DNA of 64,000 nt from positions 160,267,583 to 160,331,582 of the forward strand of contig NC_133390.1 of assembly GCF_047511655.1 (NCBI RefSeq). The letters run 5' to 3'. A program made the position numbers and the translations under genes. Shown here one piece after another: positions 12,001-24,082 of the stretch; within the stretch, counting starts at the first letter, position 1; each line of letters starts with the position of its first letter. The notes beneath the pieces were generated by a model. It searched no databases and was not told the DNA's origin. It saw only the letters and a list, made by a program, of their open reading frames with translations. The DNA comes from Castor canadensis (taxonomy: Eukaryota; Chordata; Mammalia; Rodentia; Castoridae).

Positions 12001-15000
12001 AGTCAACTCCCTGTATAGCTATCCTTATCTCAACTAGCAAAAGCCCTTGTTCCTTCCTATTATTGCTTATACTCTCTCTTCAACAAAATTAGAGATAAGG
12101 GCAAAATAATTTCTGCCGGGTATCGAGGGGGTGGGAGGGAGAGGGAGGGGGCAGAGTGGGTGGTAAGGGAGGGGGTGGGGGCAGGGAGGAGAAATGACCC
12201 AAGTGTTGTATGCACATATGAATAATAAAACAATAATAATAAAAAATAAATAAATAAAGACTGGACTAAAATAACCACAGTATATCAAAAGCAAATAAAA
12301 AAAATCAGGAGATGATTAAAAGTCAGGATCACAGAGTCAGAATGTCGATTTGCTCTATACAAGTGACAATATAGACAGTAGCATACAATTGCACCCGTTC
12401 AGATCAGTATAGAATACGTATTAACTCAAAAGGCAGAATTTATAAACTCGATTCCTAACTGCCAGGCACAGTGCTCAGAATATAGTAGGTATGCTATAAA
12501 ATGAACAATAGGGAGTAGTGGGGCAAAGTCAGAATTAACCTTCAGGACAATAAGTTTAAATAAATAATGTTAAATCTACAAAAGTGAATGTTGTTCAGAA
12601 ATGATTTTAGGCTTGGTGTAATTACTCAAATGGTAGAGTGCCTGACTAGCAAGTATGAGGCCCTGTGTTCAAACCCCAGGACGGTCAAAAAAAAACTTTG
12701 TAATATGGAAAATGCTTTCCATAGTGTTAAGTAATCTGTCTCCTCAATCTGATATATTTAATATAATCATGTCTATAGTGAAGAAAAATGTAAGTCTGTC
12801 TGAGTGATGAGATAATGATTTCCCCATCCTTCTATTTTTTAATGTTTTCTAGAAAGAACCCATCACCTTTATCACTGTGCTCAGTATTTGAGACAGAGGT
12901 AGAGAAAGGCACCCAAGCTCTTGGCAGCCTTTTGGCCTGCTGGATTTATGGTGGTAATCTATTCCAGATTGAAGGCTGAGGCTGCCAGAAATCTGACAAT
13001 AAATAAATGGTGTTTTATTGCACTACTTGCCACAAAGTGAACTGCCCCACACAAAGCAATCAAGGCAATACTGATCCCATCTGATGAAAGCTAGTGACCG
13101 ATGGGCAGTTACTTTTCTAAAATGTGTAAAAGCAAACCCTGATATATACAATCTGATACAATAAAAGCTAGTATTTACCCATGGTTTCTAGTATGTCTAT
13201 AGTGTGCCCTATACATTTGACTACATTTTAATCTCATCCTCCTCACAACATCAAGACATACTTACCACAGCCTCCACAGCCGGTGAACTGTCCCCTACCA
13301 CCAATAAAGTGGAACACCTAGGTACAGGCAGGAAAAGAGGTGTCACTCGGAAATAAACACATGTTCTTCACTGAACACTGACTCAATTATGACAGGCAAA
13401 GATATCGAGCAATTCAATGTGGAAATTGAGGGACTTACTTCAATGTTTTTAATCTGTTGTCATTTTGGCCCAGTATGGGTCTTTCAATCTCCAGATCTCT
13501 GCGTCTAGAAAAACAGAGAGGACAATCTATGCATTTTTCAGGTAAAAGCATGGTACCTCAGGTTATTTCCTGGTTGTGAAACCAGGCCATGTATCAAGGC
13601 CTGTGACCACTGTCTTTCCTTCATCCCTAGAGTCAGCAAGGGTCCCGAACTGTGCTCTTGAGTCAGTGTTTCAATGGCATCCTGAGTGGCACAGAGCAGA
13701 AATGAGGGAATCTGTGGGATGCTAAAGACAACTTTAAACCCCATAAGCAACACTGTTGAAATCCTCAAGTCCTAAGTGTTTAATTTTCCAATTAGTTTAC
13801 AGGAATAAACTCCTTAAGGGAAATGAATGACTTGAAGCAGGGGCATTTTCCTTGTAACAGTTTAGCACAGGACTTTTAACTTTCCGATTTCATCTAAAAA
13901 CAGGGAAGCTCTAGAGATACAATTCAAAATCTGGCTTTGCTCCTTACTGGCTGCACAGCTCTGGGAAAGTTACAGCTGACCCTTTTGCATGTTTCCAAAA
14001 AGCTATAAGGGACTAACATTTCCACCTTGGAAAAGCTGTCTCTAAGAGAGGAATCAGTGCTCTCCCCTCAAACTACCCTCTGATGGGGAGAGATGTGACA
14101 GTGAATTCTAGAATATACATACAAGAGAAGTGACTAGTGTCTGTGAGTTACTGCTGCTTTATGAGCAGTTATCAGCGAATAGCAACTAGATCAAGAGCCA
14201 GGTCTTCTCTCCTTTGTCTCCCTATATGTGCGTGCCTGTGCTCCCTCAAGTTACTTGTATAGTTTTGTGAGTGTATGTAACTTAGATTCCTTTTGTCTCA
14301 AAATATCTTAAAAGTATAGCTGGTATCTGAACATACAGAGAGTGGCTTTCAGTTCACTGGATCTTCTTGAAAGCTTTTTGTATTTGTTAAAGGCCTTCCA
14401 CTACTAGTGTGGTCAAACAGCTTAGCAATCCCATCACACAACAATGGTAAAAGGAGTTTATATGCCCTTCCCCTCATTTGTGGATGTCAATCTTTTTTTT
14501 TAAGACCTGCTCTACAATTAAGTGATGGAATGGGAAATAACTGTACCCATTATAAGAACCCAGGAAAAGCTGTAGGTTTTCTTGGTTAATATCTTGGGCA
14601 ATATGCAGTCTGTATGTTTGAATAAGGTCCAGGTTGGCTTGTAATTCTTCCTAGAACAAGGGAAAGAAGACACAAGTAAATTTCTGAGCTGCAGAACAAG
14701 TCCATCTTATCTCCATTTTCAATGCCAAAAGCCAACTCTCATTGTCCACAATGGTTTTTGGAGTCAAGGCTGGGAGGTACTAATCTATTGGTAGGCTGCA
14801 CAGCTAAAATATTTTTTATTTGCCTCGGTCTGGTTTGATGCCATATTCTGGGTCAAATGAGGGCTCTGAAGAACCTACTATGGATTCAAATACTAGCTGG
14901 GAATTATAGATTATTTAACCATTCTGAACCCTAGTTTCCTTAATTTGGGTGTGTATGTGTATGTGTTGGTGTTCTGCCACCGACTGTAAAATGGAGATAA

Positions 15001-18000
15001 TAACTGGCTACCTGACAGGGCTATTTTAAAGATTAAATAAGAATAGGTATAAGAACACTCAGTGTCAAATAAATGGAAGGCAACATTTACCCTTCTGTTT
15101 TTTTTTTGGAGGGATGGGTTTTCAAACTCAGGACTTTGAGCTTGCAAGGCACCTCTACTGCTTGAGCCACACTTCCAGTCCATTTTATTCCGGTTATTTT
15201 TTTTCCTTCCTTTTATTTTATAGTTTTTACATTTACTTACAAGTGTATACATTGTTTGTGCCACCTCCCCCCGCCCCACCCCCATACTCTGGTTATTTTG
15301 GAGATGGAGTCTCATGAACTATTTGCCTAGGTTGGCCTGTAACTGTGATCCTTCCAATCTCAGCCTTCCAAGTAGCTAGGATTACAGGCAAAAGCCACAC
15401 CAGCACCTAGTTAACATTACTCTTAATGTAAGTCAGGGTTGGGGTGCACCTTAGTGGTACAGTGTTTCCCTGGCACTGCAAAAAAAGATAAAAAAGGTCC
15501 AGTTGTGTGGGTGGCTCATGCCTGTAATCCTAGCTACTTGGAAGGCTAAAATTGGGAGGACTGCAGTTTGAGATAAGCCCAAGTGAGACCACCATCTCCA
15601 AAATAACCACAGGAATAATGTACTGAAGGCATGGCTCAAGCATTAGAGTGCCGGATTTTGCAAGCAGGAAGTCCTCAGTTCAAACCCCAGTCCCACCAAA
15701 AAAAAAGCCACAAATATGTACAATTATCTACATTTTCACTGATATAATCTGTGTATTACCAATTCAAATACTAACACTTCATATTATACATTATAGAATT
15801 ATATATTACTTGCCACATAACATTTTATTGATCTAATGAATTTAACATTTGTTTTAACCTCATTATCTATACCTGGTAAAGTATATTAAGTGGGGGGCAA
15901 GGGATGTAGCTCAGTCATATAGTATTTCTTAGCATGAGGAAGTCCCTGGGTTCCATCCCCAGGACAAGAATTGAAAGGAAAAAAAAAACAAAAACAAAAA
16001 CAGTAAACAACATGGTCTCCACAGAAAAGTAAGTAATTCTCCACATCACTTACTGGCCAAGTTATTCTGTTTTTGGCCTTTTCAGAAGCCATCAGAATTA
16101 GTTGCCAGATTCTTCTGTGCATATGTGTCCATGTTAATATGAACACACATGCGCACATACACAGATCAGTAAGCAGTTTTAAGGAGAAGGGGAAAATTTT
16201 TTTTGCAGGGTCTCTTAACTCCCGGGTTAAATGATCGTTCGACCCCTTTCTCCCGAGTAATTAAGACAACAAGCCGGTACACCACTACACACAGCTCAGG
16301 AGGGAAAATTTTTACCTTGGATGAAAAAAAGTGTACCTGAGATAATACAAAAGTTAATACATTCAGAGGAGTATATAGGATTACCAAGCTTTGCAGAGAA
16401 CTAGAGATAAGGAAAAAGCTTTTTTCATTTTCATCACCATATGAGTAAAGTGACTTAAGAATATAGGTCAAAACTGACTGGAGTCTGTCTGGAACTGAAA
16501 GCACCAAAATCACTCTGAAGAAACTTGGCCAGGGTCCCAGTCTCATTCTAAACTATTATAATAAGAAAAATAAGGGGCTGGTGGGGTGGCTTAAGCAGTA
16601 AGAGCACCTGCCTAGCAAGCATAAGGCCCTGAGTTCAAACCCCAATGCTGCAAAAACAAACAAACAAAAAAAACTAACATGACAAATAACAATACAAATA
16701 ACAATAATTAAGAGATGAAAGGCTCTCCCCTTGCAGGTCTGGAGAGGAGCCTGAGCAGTAAAGTATAAGATAAAAAGGAAAGAAGTGATATTGATACTTA
16801 AGGGGCAAATCTGGGCCTAAGTGCTAATGGAACATTTTAGGCAAAGCTGAATTACATATGTCCCCCATACACACATACCTTTTTTTAAAAACACAAATTA
16901 TAAGCTGGTGCTGGTGGCTCATGCCTATAATCCTAGCTACTCAGGAGACAGAGATTGGTAGGCTCACAGTTCAAGGCCAAGCCAGGCAAAAAGTTCACAA
17001 GACCCTCATCCCAACCAATAAGCTGGATGCAGTGGCACATGGTCATCTTAGCTATGCAAGAGCTAAGATCAAGAGGACTGTGCTTCCAGGCCAGCCCTAG
17101 CAAAACATTCAAGAGACCAACTCAACAGAAAAAGCTGGGTGTGGTGGTGCCTGCCTGTCATCCCAAACACCATGACAAGCATAAATAGGAAGATCACGGT
17201 CCTGGCCAGCGCAGGTAAAAAGTGAAACCCTTTCTCAAAAATAACCACAGCAAAAAAGGCTGGAGGCATGATTCAAGTAGTACAGCACCTGCCTAGCAAG
17301 CCCCAAGTTCAAATCCCAGTATTGCCAAAACAACAACAAAAACCCTACAAATTGTATCTTTCCAGATACATTATTATATACTTGCTTTTCCACTTATGTA
17401 TGATAGAGATTATTCTTTATCAGGACATATGGAGGGTTTTTTTTTTTTTTAACATCATCTGTTTCCTACATCTTTGCCAGTAAAATCACTGCTTTTCATT
17501 TTTGCTAACATGGTAGATAAAAAAGTGGGAAGGCTGGTATGATGGTGCATGACCATCATCCTAGCAAGTTCAATGCTACTCTGAGCTACACCAAGAATTT
17601 GTCTCAAAAAAACAAGGGCTGGGGGTATAGCTTAAGGGTAGAAAACTTGCCTAGTGTGCACAAGGCCCTGGGTTCAATCTGCAGTATTGCAGGAAAAGAA
17701 AAACATGGTAAGGATAGGATGGTATTTTTCCTTATTAGTGAAGATGAAATATTACTTAAGTTTAAAAAAACATAATTGTAGCCAGGTACTGGTGACTCAC
17801 ACCTGTAATCTTAGGCCAGGAGGCAGAGATCAGGATAATTGCAGTTCAAAGCCAGCCAGGGCAAACAGTTTGCGAGACCCTATCTAGAAAATGTCCAGCA
17901 CCAAACAGTGCTGGCTGAGTGGTTCAAGTGGCAGAGACCCTGCCTAGCAAGTGTGAGGCCCTGAGTTCAAACCTCAGAACACCAAAAAATAAAACAAAAT

Positions 18001-21000
18001 AAAATTTGTTTCCATTCAAAGCAACACAAGTATTTCCTTGCATAAATTTATTTCATTTTATTTTTTTTGGTAATACTGGGTTTTCAACTCTGGGCCTTGC
18101 ACTTGTTTACCATGCCCCCCAGGCCTCCTTGCTTAAATTTTAAATGAACTCTATGGCTGTGTGACAATCCACTGTCTATGACCTCACATGTTTTAAAGAC
18201 TTGGCTCCTAGTTTGTCATTATTGGGATGTAATAGAACCATTAGGAGGTGGGGCTTAGTGGGATTCCAGCCACTTCTTACTCTCTTTTGCTCCTGGCATG
18301 AGGTTAGTGGGTTTGATTCCCTATCTGCCTCTCCTATGATATGCTATCTTACCTTTGTCCCAAAAGCAATGGGGCTAATGGATCACAGACTGAATGAGAA
18401 CCCTAAAACTGTGAAACAAAATAACGTTTTTATTTTCTCTTTATGAGTTGACTGTCTCAGGTATTTGTTTTAGTGATGGGAAGTTGACTAACACATCATC
18501 TGGTTTTCAAAAAGGAAGCCAATGTAATTCAACATTGCTTTTCCAAGCGTGAATCACTGAGAACTAGTTGCCAGATTCTCTGTGCGTATGTGTCCATGTA
18601 AGTATGAGTGCACATGCACACACACAGGCCAGTAAGCAGTTTTAAGGAGAAGAGGAACATTTTTTGGGGGGGGTGGGGGGACGGTCTTGCTATGCCCCAG
18701 CTAGTCCCTTAAGTCCTGGGTTAAGTGACTTTCCCACCACTGTCTCCCAAGTAGCTTTTCAATGAACAGTGTTGGAGCAGGCTGGATTTCCACATGACAA
18801 CCAATGAAATTGGACTCCCATCTTACACCATACACAAAAATAACTTAAAGTGACTCATAGTCCTAAATGAAAGTTAAAATGAAACAATTAAAATAATCTG
18901 GGCATGGTGGTGCATGATTGTGATCCCAACTACGTGGGAGGTAGAGGCAGGAGAAGAGAGCTGAGGTTAGTCTGGGCAAAACTAGTGAGATCCTATCTCA
19001 AAAACAGAAAGGCTGGGGACATAGGTCACGTGTTAGAGCACTTGTCTAGCAAGCAAGAAGCCCTGAGTTCAATCCTCAGTATCACAACAGAAACAAACAA
19101 ACAAACTAGACTTCATCAAAATTAAAAAGTTTTATGCTTTACAGGAAAAGATTAAGAAAGATAAGGGATGGGATGTAGCTCAGTGGTAGAGCATTTGTTT
19201 ATAGAGCACTATAAAACAAAAAAACTGAAAGGACAACCCAAAGAATCAAGAGAAAATATCTGCATATCATATATCTGACAAGAACAGTTATCCAAATGTA
19301 AAAAGAACTTCTATAGCTTAATAATAAAACACAAATAGCCAATTACAAAAAACCCAAAAGATTTTTAAATTAATTAATTATTATTTTTTTTTTTTTGGAG
19401 ACAAGGTCTTACAATGTAGCTCAAGCAGACCTGGAACTTGTTATATAACCCAGGCTGGCCTTGAACTTGAAACCTCTCTGTCTCAGCCTCCCAACAGCTG
19501 GGATTACTGACATGAACCACCACGCCTGACAACAAAAGATTTTTAAGATATTTCTCCAAAGACTCACAAATGGCTGATTTTGCCAGAAAAGATGCACAAA
19601 TGGCTGATCCTCAACACATCAGTCATTAGGGAAATGTACTTTCCACCCTCTAAGGATAGCTATAAACAAAGACAGACAACACAATGTATTGATGAGTTTG
19701 TGAAGAAACTGGAACTCTCATACATTGGTGAGAATGTAAATGGTACAACCATTTTTGAAAAAAGGTCTCACAGTTCCTCAAAATGTTAAACACATTTCAC
19801 AAGAAATTTCACAAGGTATATACTCAAGTGACTGAAAATACAGATCCAACTATATATGAATGCTGACTATACATCAGAGCTAAGAAGTGGAAAACACACA
19901 AACAACTATCACATGATGAAGAAATGCACAAAATGTGTAATATCTATATAATAAAATATTATTCAGCCATAAAAAGGAATCAAGTACTGATTCCTCAAAA
20001 CATGCAAGTAAAGAAGACACAAAGCAGTATACTGAATGATTACATTTATATGTAATGTCTAGATTAGGCAAATCCCAGAGAAAGAAACAGATTAGTGGTT
20101 AGCAGGGGTAGAAGAAAGGTGAGAATGGGAGAATGACTCCTAATGGATTTGGGATTTCTTTTTTGGAATATTCTGGAATATTCTGGAATTGGATAATGGT
20201 GATGATTGCAAAATTCATAAATAGACTAAAACCACTGAATTGCATACATTAAGAAAGCAAAAATTACAATGTGAATTATATGCCATTAATGCTGATTTTT
20301 AAAAAAGTTAAAATCCTGTCATTCCACTCCTTAGTATATAGCCAAGAGAGATTCTTGCACAGGTATAAGAGAAGGCACATTCAAAACTGTTCACAGTCAT
20401 CAATAGTGAAAATAAATGAACCACAACATGTAAACATGGATCCTAGCAATTTGACTTGAAAAAAGTCCCTGGATGGGGGTGTAGATCTAACCAATTACAA
20501 TATAAGCCTATTTGGAATTGTCACTATGAATCCCCTGTGTACAATGAATATATCCTAATAAAAAATTTTATAAAGAAAAGATACCTAAGCTACATATTAC
20601 CATACTTTTATTACTAGAAATATATATAGCTATATAAAATATACAGATATATAATATGAAAGAAAACATAAATTCAGTGAGACTACAAGAAAAGAAAGGC
20701 AGATAAACCAAGGATAATAGTTTCCTTAGAGTGAGGCTTGCAGGGGAAATGTGTTAACTCAGAGTACCATGTACTCAAACCCAAGCTTTTACATTGGGTA
20801 GGAATTTCTTGAGTGTTTATTACATTATTAAAAATTAGATAATTAACCAAAAAGAAGTTGGCTATGCACAAACTAACCATAGTGGTGCACAATGAACCAG
20901 AGACAACTATTATTTTAATTAGCCATATTTGTAGTCCAATGGGGGAAAAAATTAAAAAGGAGCCAGAACCCAGATAATGCTAATGCATTCCGTGATACTT

Positions 21001-24000
21001 CTTTTTTCCCATCTCAGAAGAATACTAACAATTTATTCTAAGAAACAGTAAAAGCCTTCAGACTGTAGACCACAAGCAAAGGTGGCAGATATATACCATA
21101 CTGATAAAAGGGACATCAGGAGCAAGGATGTAGGTCAGCAGTAGAGCACTTGTCTGGCATGGATTAAGCCTAGGATTGATTCCCAACATAAAAAAATCAA
21201 TACAATAACAAAACTCCCAATAACAACACATACATGCATGCAAACACATACACACACAAACCATGGCAGTGACGAGAAAGTTTAAGGCCTCATGCTTGTT
21301 CTTCACTTGACTCCCAACAATACTAACTATAGCATCTGATATGTAACCTCACAGCTGATCTGGGGAAACAAACTGACCAGTTCTAGAGAAAATATACAAA
21401 GGTTCAACATAACGGCTTCCCCAAGGACATGGCCCAGTCTGAATGGCCACAGTGGTGAGCCTCACCTGGCCCATATTGGTCTTCAGTGATGTAGCTCATG
21501 AAAGAGAGGCAGCCAATCAGGAGCACTGGTCATTTGGGGAAAGAACCTGAGTCAGTTACCAATTTGTGATTTCTGAGCCTCAAATCCATAAATCCATCCT
21601 CTTATATTTTTCCCTTTGCCAGTTCTGTTTAAAAAATGAGCACAGGTGCCAGTGGTTCAATGTGTCAGGAACCCTCAGAGACCAGCTCTAGCTGTGTCTT
21701 GGCCAGTGCAGCTTCCACAGCAGCACAGGCCTCCTTTTAGGCAACTGTCTCCCCACATGAAGAGCAGTTCTGGGACTGGCAAGTTTCTTCACTGTTGGCA
21801 TGCTGTGTCCTGTGGAAATGTGAAGGGTTTGAGGGATTTGGAACTGATCAAGGAAAAACACATGACCAAGAGAGGCAGTGATACCTAAGTACTCCTGGGT
21901 GGTCCTGAGAGCAGGAGGAAAAAAGGGTGGGCCTGTGTGTCATGGGACTTGTTCCCTATCTTAAAATTCGGCTAACAAACCAGAAAAATAGTCTGTGGGT
22001 CTAAAACATCTAAGTGCCTCGCATGGAAATGATCAATACTCAATAAATGCTTGTTTTTCTCCTCATCTACCATTTTGCCTCAGCTACATTTAGAATTTAA
22101 ACTATGCAGACTCCAACTGAGCATTCATTGCCCCTATTTACACTGTTCTCCTCTCCCAACCCAGGTACCTCACAGTCTCTGACCGCACTGCACACTTATA
22201 CCACCACTACTTCATATGTTAGCTATCTCACTTTTCAAAAAAGGACTGCCACCCAACAATTATCCACAAGACAACTGTCACTTCCTCTGTAGACTTCAGT
22301 TTCTCACCAGTTCATGGACACTGAGTAAGATGATCTCTAAGGTTCTTTCAGCAATAATACTTCATAGTTGGTTTCTTTTTTTCTTGTGAAATTTCCATTT
22401 CGGTAAAGCCATTCCCAAGACCTCCCGCTGGCTCTAAAGATGTTTGGTGAGGCATAAGGTTGTTGTCAAGCGTTAACAGATGGCATGCTACTTACAGGGG
22501 ACAGGTGGGGAGAGATGCTGTTTTCTCTCGTTCTCCAAACACCAAGCTCCAGGTGGCCTGAGACAGTGCCTCCCATTGGAGTGGCCTTTGCAGGGCCATG
22601 TGCATCTCTGACTGTACTGGAAGTGTTCTCTGCGAGAATCAGGTAAACTCTAAGGTACCCCTTCCTTCCTGAGGGACAATGTACCCAGCTCTCCTGGTTG
22701 CACAGGCACTTACCTGCCCAAAGTGATGAGCCAATATAATGTCCACAACATTGGTTGTCAAGCCTGAGAGCTAAAAATATAAAAACTTCATCAACAGAGT
22801 AAGCATATGTACATATTTACCAAGCTGTCCACTTAAAGGTAGTGTACTTTATTGTATATATGTTATCTCTTAAAAAACAAACAAAAGCCACAGTTCAGTG
22901 TCACACATTTCCATGAGGTGGTGGTTTTCAAAGACACATGGTAGAGAAAAACAAGTCAGAGAAACAACTAAGTCTCCCTTCTGGGGCAGTAACAGGGCTT
23001 GCTTTGAAATAAGGGCCGGAAGCAACACTGGCTGTTCCTTCTTTGAAAACTGGAGACCTGGCACACATGGCTACTTGCTACGTCGTTTCTGCCTGCATTG
23101 CTGTATTTACAGTGGACTGATGGCAGATAAAGATCAACTTACAACAAAGCCATCTCAGAGACAAAAACAATTTTTTTCCTTTCTTTCAGTTTTTGCTATT
23201 TTTGTTTCAGGGACTGGGAGGACATGGCTCTATGTACAGAATGTTCTTACATTTTGAACATTTTTTCTCCTCATTCTTCCCATTTCAAAGTGCTGCATCT
23301 CATGGTCTAATAAATGCAGCAATCTGTAAATGTGCAGACTGTCAATCTATTTTCAGAAACATTTCCAACTCAAATTGTGTTGCTGATTTTCTTTAAGCCT
23401 TCTTTCTTGGTTTTGTGTTAGAATTCCTACTGCAGACTTGGGGGTTGGTACGGAGAAAAGCAGGTGACAGAGACAGATAAGGACATGGGTGAAATGGGAT
23501 CGTATACTGAAGAAAGATGTCCTGAAATCGTCCTATGGGTTGTCAAGGATCCACAGTTTATAAGTTAAGGATGATTAGAATAACCAATCTCACTTCATGT
23601 ATGTGACACTCATATGTATGTATTCAAAATGCTCATAACTCTGAAGTGTTATATGAATTGTATCAGGTTTTCCTCATTATTAAAATGTGCAGGTAAGTAT
23701 TAATATACCCACCTAGTAGACAGCAATGAGAATAAATTTTATGTAAGTCAGGCTGTGAGAAAGAATTTCCACAGCATCTGCAATACCATTGCTAATATAC
23801 TTCATTCAAAGCTAGGTCATCATTTATCCAAAACTTAAATGTGGGGGTGAGATGGACATACTGTTGAAAATCTGGTCTTCTGGTAGGTAGAATATTTATA
23901 AATAATTAGAAAAGTAATATATGACTATTATAAAAAAGTAGGAAAATAGAGAATATGAAAAAAACCATCATTTGTAATATTAGCAGCAAAAGGTAGAACC

Positions 24001-24012
24001 ACTAATAACATT

Positions 24013-24082
<70 letters not shown>

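Larger units (their letters stand above)
10487..12300 (+). mobile_element. 5'-truncated young L1 (ORF2 3' part and 3' UTR)
   Basis: About 1.8 kb. The 5' third shows ORF2 sequence with frame breaks (for example near 10705-10720). A 247-codon open frame at 11004-11747 covers the ORF2 C-terminus, including the Cys/His motif [13 protein letters not shown] and the segment [16 protein letters not shown]. The 3' UTR carries a G-rich polypurine tract (12121-12190) and an A-rich tail. The element is flanked by perfect 16-bp duplications, so it arrived by target-primed reverse transcription. It is antisense to NDRG3, truncated and inactive. Confidence 0.93.
9244..13265 (-). other. NDRG3: NDRG3 intron 12
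   Basis: 4.0 kb, of which 1.8 kb is one young L1 (10487-12300). The flanks hold an ID remnant, an ID SINE and MIR-like fragments. 9250-9910 and 10000-10470 look unique. Confidence 0.85.
19110..20300 (+). mobile_element. Old L1 fragment (ORF2 end and 3' UTR)
   Basis: L1 ORF2-like phrases in order: 'aagaacttctatagctta', 'ggaactctcatacattggtg', 'aaatattattcagccataaa', then the 3' region 'cagattagtggttagcagggg' and 'aaaaccactgaattgcatac' (slightly altered). Broken by an ID remnant and a B1, heavily diverged, an ancient L1M-type copy. Confidence 0.75.
14651..22713 (-). other. NDRG3: NDRG3 intron 9
   Basis: 8.1 kb, dense in SINEs up to 19535, with an old L1, an LTR-like element and a local direct duplication. 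20450-21100 is AT-rich without clear repeats. 21215-22710 looks mostly unique. Confidence 0.85.

Noticed and set aside
16573-16672. tRNA genes suggested by A and B boxes
   Set aside because: The boxes belong to tRNA-derived ID SINEs with A tails and no acceptor stem or cloverleaf.
16099-18756. The 2.47 kb direct repeats as LTRs of a provirus
   Set aside because: No TG...CA ends, primer-binding site, polypurine tract or retroviral coding sequence between them; the interval is SINEs and a solo LTR-like element.
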